Shown: in pieces, positions 6,288 through 7,492 of the stretch
Numbering within the stretch: the first letter of the stretch is position 1
Layout: each line of letters starts with the position of its first letter
Source of the DNA: an uncultured Enterocloster sp.
Lineage (GTDB): Bacteria > Bacillota > Clostridia > Lachnospirales > Lachnospiraceae
Assembly (NCBI GenBank): GCA_944382045.1
Contig: CALWMT010000127.1
Span: 1 to 7,492, forward strand
Reading direction: 5' to 3'
DNA: 7,492 nucleotides
The notes under the pieces: model-generated
What the model saw: the letters and a program-made list of their open reading frames with translations, nothing else
Databases searched by the model: none
What the model was told of the DNA's origin: nothing
Position numbers and translations under genes: made by a program

Positions 6288-6995
6288 TCAGAAGATGCAT
6301 GCAAACGCCACGCCGACGATCATGGCGATGGTAGCACTCCAGTTGGAAACCCATTTTGCCTTGCGCTTCTTATTCCACATGGTCAGCAGGAAGATGGTAA
6401 GCGCACCGCCGATTACCGCGTAAATGTTCCTATTTTCCGATGCAACTGGATACATCTTGTCAAAGGTCAAGCTGCAGTAGCAGCCCAGGGTAGCGGCTGC
6501 CGTAATGATCGGAAGTGCCTTGGAGTTGCCGCCCGCCAGCTTGGTACGAAGGAAATCAATCTTGTGTGTGAAAAGTCCGGCCACCAGAATCCAGCCTATG
6601 CTTCCCAGTGTCATGGCCCAGACGCCGTTTGCATATGCCTCAGCCGTCATGGAGGACTGCTCGAAGGCAACGCCTACTGCCTGCGCGCCTACGTCAGCGG
6701 ATGTCATTTCGTACATAACCGCGCCGATATAGGACAGACGCATCCAGGCAATGGGAGCACCCATCATGACCATCAGGGATACCATGCCGGCCAGAATGGA
6801 TACGGAGGGTCCCACAGAGGCTGACGCGGAGGCAATTACCGCACTCTTGATCTGGTCGCTGCTGACGCCCATCCGCCTCCCATCCTTTAAGGAGCGCGTG
6901 AGCAGCAGGTAAACCTGGACTGCCATCACCGCCATGGGGACTGCCACTGCGGCCCACATCAAGCCGCTGTTCGCGATACGTAAGTAATCTTGCAT
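6288..6995 (-). CDS. DUF5058 family membrane protein, putative permease subunit
   Basis: The first gene of the operon encodes about 235 residues with six or so membrane segments (about 12-34, 53-82, 122-144, 163-180, 192-209 and 219-237, counted from the upstream ATG). The pattern matches DUF5058 proteins as I know them: a QDYLRIANSGLMW start, VGPSVSILAGM (63-73), GAPIAWMRLSYIGAVM (81-96), WAMTLGSIGWILVAGLFT (128-145) and a short basic loop before the last helix. The family function has not been established as far as I know; conserved Pro, Ser and Gly inside helices suggest a transporter. Two in-frame ATGs exist, at 7001 and 6995. AAAGGAG (7005-7011) is 3 nt from the first and 9 nt from the second, so the start at 6995 is preferred. 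Confidence 0.88.
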   Translation of the reverse strand: MQDYLRIANSGLMWAAVAVPMAVMAVQVYLLLTRSLKDGRRMGVSSDQIKSAVIASASASVGPSVSILAGMVSLMVMMGAPIAWMRLSYIGAVMYEMTSADVGAQAVGVAFEQSSMTAEAYANGVWAMTLGSIGWILVAGLFTHKIDFLRTKLAGGNSKALPIITAAATLGCYCSLTFDKMYPVASENRNIYAVIGGALTIFLLTMWNKKRKAKWVSNWSATIAMIVGVAFACIF

Positions 6996-7021
6996 CTTCA
7001 TACACTCCTTTCATACCTTTT

Positions 7022-7081
7022 CGCGCGTAAGCGCGCCCGCCCCGAAGGGGCATGCATTGCGGTATGCCCCGTGGGCATACC
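7022..7081. repeat. Stacked GC-rich inverted repeats in the operon leader
   Basis: Three hairpins are packed into 60 bases: CGCGC/GCGCG with loop GTAA (7022-7035), GCCCC/GGGGC with loop GAA (7039-7051), and GGTATGCCC/GGGCATACC with loop CGT (7061-7081). An alternative pairing GGGGCAT/ATGCCCC (7047-7053 with 7064-7070) competes with the last two. All fall in the 5' leader of the operon transcript, ending about 10 bases before the Shine-Dalgarno site. On the plus strand the 9-bp stem is followed by TTTT. It may be a REP-like repeat, an RNA switch or a plus-strand terminator; the sequence does not decide. Confidence 0.75.
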
Positions 7082-7086
7082 TTTTA

Positions 7087-7103
7087 AATCATCTTTGATG
7101 ATT
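7087..7103. promoter_or_regulatory. Inverted repeat just after the predicted operon start
   Basis: AATCATC (7087-7093) and GATGATT (7097-7103) form a perfect 7-bp inverted repeat around TTT. It lies about +4 to +20 relative to the predicted minus-strand start, a common place for a repressor operator, though it could equally act as a small RNA hairpin at the 5' end of the transcript. Confidence 0.4.
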
Positions 7104-7113
7104 GGTTAAATTG

Positions 7114-7143
7114 ATTATACTATAGTTTTGTACAAAAATGCAA
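7114..7143 (-). promoter_or_regulatory. Promoter of the five-gene operon
   Basis: On the minus strand a perfect TATAAT (complement of 7114-7119) lies 18 bases after TTGCAT (complement of 7138-7143). The start is predicted near 7107, giving a leader of about 110 nt. Upstream, 7144-7180 is very AT-rich and could act as an UP element. The -35 box is poor (3/6), which would suit a regulated promoter. Confidence 0.6.
7126..7137. promoter_or_regulatory. Candidate operator palindrome in the promoter spacer
   Basis: TTTTGTACAAAA is a perfect 12-bp palindrome placed exactly between the -35 and -10 boxes of the operon promoter. A protein bound there would block RNA polymerase. Its GT-AC core resembles operators of GntR/FCD regulators, and the neighbouring FCD gene is the obvious candidate, though its winged helix is not of the GntR kind. 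Confidence 0.4.
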
Positions 7144-7203
7144 TCATTTTTTGGTATAAATTATATATTTTATGGAAACTGCCTAATGATGTATATACAA
7201 AAT

Positions 7204-7253
7204 GATGCGGGCCGCGCTTGAAGTCTTGAAAATCCTCTGGCGGGGTCCGCATC
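7204..7253 (-). terminator. Terminator-like hairpin after the Rpn-like gene
   Basis: GATGCGG (7204-7210) pairs with CCGCATC (7247-7253), and CCGC (7212-7215) with GCGG (7240-7243) inside, leaving a 24-base loop. Read on the minus strand it follows the stop codon at 7285 by about 30 bases and continues into ATTTTGT. The long loop makes it a moderate candidate. On the plus strand CTATTTTAATT follows, so it may work both ways. Confidence 0.5.
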
Positions 7254-7284
7254 TATTTTAATTCTCTGTTTGGGATTATCTTTG

Positions 7285-7492
7285 TTAAATAGAACGGTAC
7301 ATTCTTTGCTCAAATTCTTGCAGATTTTCTGCCTTTGCCGCAAGCTTGAGCCACCGGGAAAGCAGATTTAAATCCTGCTGGGCCAATATTTTCTCCCGCA
7401 GGGAATTAGGAACCGCAGCAATTTCCTCCAGAAGCATCAAGATATCTTCTGCTTTTCCTGCGGTTTTCCCCTCATTTCTTTGGCACTTCAGC
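7285..7492 (-). CDS. C-terminal end of a probable Rpn/PD-(D/E)XK nuclease family protein (partial)
   Basis: The frame is open from the right edge to a TAA at 7285-7287 and gives the last 68 residues; the start lies outside the window. The tail has a charged linker (NEGKTAGKAEDI) followed by helices with VPNSLREKILAQQDLNLLSR and WLKLAAKAENLQEFEQRM. This pattern of a Gly-Lys-Ala repeat, then a helix, then RWLKLAAKA..LQEF is typical of the C-terminus of Rpn-like recombination-promoting nucleases and related putative transposases found in many copies in Lachnospiraceae. The nuclease domain itself cannot be seen, so the call rests on the tail alone. It ends about 180 bases before the operon promoter and looks functionally unrelated to it. 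Confidence 0.7.
   Translation of the reverse strand, partial: LKCQRNEGKTAGKAEDILMLLEEIAAVPNSLREKILAQQDLNLLSRWLKLAAKAENLQEFEQRMYRSI

Overview
The window looks like a chromosomal segment of a gut-type Clostridia (Bacillota), probably Lachnospiraceae. This rests on Shine-Dalgarno sites of the AGGAG type, a fairly GC-rich coding style with AT-rich promoters, an RNase P RNA of the ancestral (A-like) bacterial class, and the gene families present. The species assignment is inference.

Left part (1-980, minus strand): the N-terminal part of a conserved coiled-coil-like hypothetical protein runs off the left edge. Upstream of it is rnpB, the RNase P RNA, with its own promoter and a 13-bp terminator hairpin. 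The 90 bases between that hairpin and the GTG start hold only the ribosome binding site and a weak GC hairpin. The rnpB promoter is divergent from, and about 40 bases from, the promoter of a plus-strand transcriptional regulator. That regulator (979-1737) has an FCD effector domain and an N-terminal winged helix that does not look like the usual GntR domain.

Central part (1813-7143, minus strand): five genes read leftwards from a promoter near 7114-7143. In transcription order they are a DUF5058 membrane protein, a second membrane protein, an AbgB-like M20 amidohydrolase, an ornithine cyclodeaminase/mu-crystallin family oxidoreductase, and a PatB/MalY-type PLP-dependent C-S lyase. The first four are tightly packed (18-nt gap, 14-nt overlap, 8-nt gap). 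The fifth is separated by 173 bases that hold a 30-bp direct repeat and GC-rich hairpins. The regulator and the operon converge on a shared two-way terminator.

A reasonable reading is an uptake and breakdown cassette. The two membrane proteins would import an N-acylated amino acid or peptide-like compound, the M20 enzyme would remove the acyl group, and the lyase and the NAD(P)-dependent enzyme would process the freed amino acid, possibly a sulfur amino acid or cysteine S-conjugate. The FCD protein would be the local regulator. The families are clear from the sequence; the substrate and the permease role of the membrane pair are inference.

Right part (7144-7492): an AT-rich stretch upstream of the operon promoter, a terminator-like hairpin, and the C-terminal 68 residues of a minus-strand protein that resembles the tail of Rpn/PD-(D/E)XK nuclease (transposase-like) proteins and runs off the right edge. 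The operon leader (7002-7113) carries four stacked inverted repeats that share words with the 3019-3158 repeat region, so a REP-like repeat family may be present.
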